Origin: Pratylenchus scribneri
Taxonomy: Eukaryota; Nematoda; Chromadorea; Rhabditida; Pratylenchidae
Reading direction: 5' to 3'
Assembly: GCA_030063045.1 (NCBI GenBank)
Contig: JAQSEB010000175.1
Location: forward strand, 124,001 to 188,000
DNA: 64,000 nucleotides
Below the pieces are notes generated by a model, which searched no databases, was not told the DNA's origin, and worked only from the letters and a program-made list of their open reading frames with translations. The position numbers and the translations under genes are program-made. Shown here piece after piece: positions 61,495 to 64,000 of the stretch (within the stretch, counting starts at the first letter, position 1; the number at the start of each line of letters is the position of its first letter).

Positions 61495-62983
61495 TTACTA
61501 ATTTATGAGAGAAATTTGGACAAATTTCTAGATGTTATAAAAAATTCATTCAAATATTAGTCTAATTTTTTTATATTTATATTGTACTGTTTTTCTATCT
61601 AAAGCTGATGACTATCAAACTTGCTAATCTAGACATTTTGAAAATTAATTTAAAAATGAATTCGTTTTGTTAGAGTTTGAATAATCAACTAAATATATTT
61701 AAAATTATAAATTTTCTCTTTATATTTTAGCTAATGGAAAAATACTTTTCTAATAATAAAATATTAAAAATTCATTTTAATATAAAAAGCAAATAAGCAT
61801 AAAAGCTTACTCTCAATAGGAATCTCCTTATTTACTAATTAATATTATTAATAATTAATAAATAATTTTATTTTTTTAGACAATTTTATATCTTTAATTT
61901 GAAGAAAAATTGGCTGAATATGAGTTATGGGCCTTATTAATGAAATTCGGGCTTTTCCCCAGAATTATATAAGCATATTGTGCATTGTTGGATAAAATTG
62001 AAGGGAAAGAGAAAATAAAAGAGACTAATGCTAATGCTAATTAATTAAACTAATTCGTAAATTGCCAAAGGCACCATTCATTACAGATATTCCATCAAAA
62101 ATGCAGCATATTGCAGATTTTTTCAAAATCTGAATACATGAAGAATGGTTGACGCTGGACAACCAGCAACCATGAAATTTGCGCAAAAAATACTGGAGGA
62201 AAAAATGTACGAATGAAGGGAAATCAAATTCGGTGGAAAAAATTCAAAGGAAATGGAAGGGAAAAGGACCGCCGATGGCGGCTAATGGACTTTTGTGGAT
62301 GTGAAAATGAATGGAATATAATGAATTGATGTGAGGGGGAAACAGGAACTGTACCGCCGGCAACCACACAAAATTATTAGCCGTTAATTTCCTAATGCAC
62401 CAGCATATGGGTTTTTATTTTGAAGTGGATTTTGTAATGTGAAGGATTTGGGTGATTAAGACAAAAAAATAAAAAAAAAATTAATAATGGCATAAATAAA
62501 GTTGCGTAAAATTTTTATATGAAATATATTTTAGATGTTAACAAAATGATGAAAATTACGAAAATAAAATTTCTGAAAAAAATGTGCAAAATTTTTAATT
62601 GTAAAATAATCTTTTTTTTGAGGCCATATGACTTGGTCATAATCATAATAAAACATTCAGTCAGACTCAGTATTGGAGGGTAATGTTAGAAAAGGGCTAC
62701 ATTTTTGGAATATAGAAATTTTAAAAAATTCTGGATTAACCTAGTTTTATGGCCACAAAAAATTAATTTTCGATATGAAAAATTTTCACAATTTCATCAT
62801 TTTTTTGCAAATTTAAAAATAATATTTTTTATTATATTAAATTGCAGAAATGGAAAAAATCTTAAAATTTATTAGAATAATTGAATTTTTTTTTCATTAT
62901 TATTATACCAAAAAATTACAAAAAATATAATCATGTAAAAAAGATGAATATACGTAAATATTTTCATTTCATGTTCCATCAAA
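61495..62983. other. Upstream region of collagen C
   Basis: Separates collagens C and D, both on the minus strand. It should hold the collagen C promoter. A TAAATTAG acceptor-like site is just before the collagen C ATG. A degenerate repeat (62.61-62.77 kb, GAGGCCATATGACTTGGTCA ... TATGGCCAC) resembles the inner arms of the 17.66-kb element. No gene seen. Confidence 0.5.
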
Positions 62984-63578
62984 TCATCGCCTTCTTCTCG
63001 TTCCATCCTCGAAGAAAACGCCACCATCAATGGCGCAATATTTCGGGCAAATGCCCTTCTCGCCAGGCAACCCAGGTGTTCCCGGTGGACCAGGCGGTCC
63101 TGGCAAACCTGTTTAAATAATTTTGATAAAATTTTTAATTATTAACATACCATCATTTCCAGGTTGACCATCGGGGCCGGGTGGACCTTATTATTTTTAT
63201 TTAACATTAAAAAATTTGAATTGAAAGTCAACCTTTTGGACCGGCTGGTCCTGGAGCTCCATCGCTTCCAGGAAGGCCGGGCGGACCTGGAGGGCCCGGA
63301 GGACCAGCTTCGCCTAAAATGAATTAATAATTTATTTTCAACATAAATAATTCTAACCAGGTGGCCCAGGTTCGCCTGGTACAATGGGTTCACTCAATGC
63401 TGGCACGCCTGGTTCTCCGGGTGGTCCCGGTTGGCCTGGTTCGCCAGGTGGCCCTGGTGGACCTAATAATTAAAAAATTTTAATCTCAAAAAATAATACA
63501 ATCTACCTTTGGGTCCTGGATTCCCTGGTTGGGCATCTTGACCAGGATTTCCGGGGGCGCCTGGAGGGCCGGGATCAC
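62984..63578 (-). CDS. Cuticle collagen D, 3' part
   Basis: Tandem paralogue of collagen C, cut by the window edge. Exons seen: 63507-63578, 63358-63462, 63233-63313, 63151-63186, 62984-63108, all joined in phase 1. They encode Gly-X-Y repeats, the interruption PALSEPIVPGEPG and the ending [19 protein letters not shown] plus a short basic tail before TGA. The exon layout at the 3' end is simpler than in C: one 105-nt exon covers what C splits into several. Bases 63579-64000 contain only AT-rich intron. Confidence 0.92.
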
Positions 63579-64000
63579 CTAAATATTTAATTATAAATGC
63601 TTGGAATAACGATTTTTCTATTTTTCAAATTAAAATATTTTTAATTAATTTTTTTATAAATTTAATTTTTATTGAACGATCTCCGTTCCAGTACCTTTTT
63701 TTTACCATAAAATTAAGATTTATTTATTAAAAAGAGTTAAGAAATTTTTTATGGGTTGCGAAAAATAGTTATAAATAAAATAAATTTATTATTTTTCTAA
63801 TTTTGATGTTAAAATATTTTAATTTAATTTTATCTTTTAATGATGAATTCCTTGAATCATTTTTTATTTCCAAAAAATAAAAATTTATTTATTAAAAAGA
63901 GTTATGAAATTTCATATGATTTGCAAAAATATTGATAAACAAATTAAAAATTTAAATAAATTTTGAAATTTGAATTTTATAACCATAAAATTTTAATATT

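Noticed and set aside
1..64000. tRNA or rRNA genes
   Set aside because: No convincing internal A/B box pair with cloverleaf potential and no rRNA-like conserved stretch was seen by eye.

Overview
The window is nematode nuclear DNA: AT-rich, with many-exon genes whose introns run from about 40 bp to 2 kb. Evidence for a nematode is three complete and one partial cuticle collagen gene, an Srd/Str-type chemoreceptor, a ShKT-domain secreted protein and splice-like sites just 5' of start codons as in trans-spliced genes. An F-box-like gene and several apparent GC-AG introns would suit a Tylenchina-type (clade IV) nematode, but the species cannot be fixed from this sequence. All gene models below were built by hand from splice signals and codon phase.

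Layout. 1-131: 3' end of an unknown Gly-rich gene. 1.6-4.5 kb (+): cuticle collagen A (331 aa). 6.1-11.3 kb (+): F-box-like protein (504 aa). 12.9-17.0 kb (+): unrecognised gene. 17.4-37.4 kb (-): a 20-kb, 22-exon gene for a secreted, almost wholly coiled-coil protein of about 2,300 residues, the most unusual gene here. 37.4-42.5 kb: intergenic, rich in repeats. 42.5-46.3 kb (+): unrecognised secreted protein (473 aa). 47.7-50.0 kb (-): cuticle collagen B (328 aa). 52.9-55.9 kb (+): chemoreceptor GPCR (356 aa). 56.6-58.9 kb (+): secreted Cys-rich protein with two ShKT domains (284 aa). 59.1-61.5 kb (-): collagen C (314 aa). 63.0-63.6 kb (-): 3' half of its tandem paralogue, collagen D.

The collagens, the secreted coiled-coil protein and the secreted Cys-rich protein could all act in cuticle or extracellular matrix, but this is inference from secretion signals and proximity. 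Nothing indicates an operon.

The window is also dense in non-coding elements. At least nine long palindromes share one plan: each end carries a few tandem copies of a short unit, in inverted orientation at the two ends, around an AT-rich core. The unit differs between elements. Four have perfect 9-bp target-site duplications and one an 8/9 duplication, so they are transposons, most like Mutator-type foldback elements. There are also hAT-like MITEs (one with a perfect 8-bp duplication), a Tc/mariner-like MITE, minisatellites with 25- or 31-bp periods, a four-copy ~380-bp tandem repeat and perfect GC-rich hairpins inside introns.
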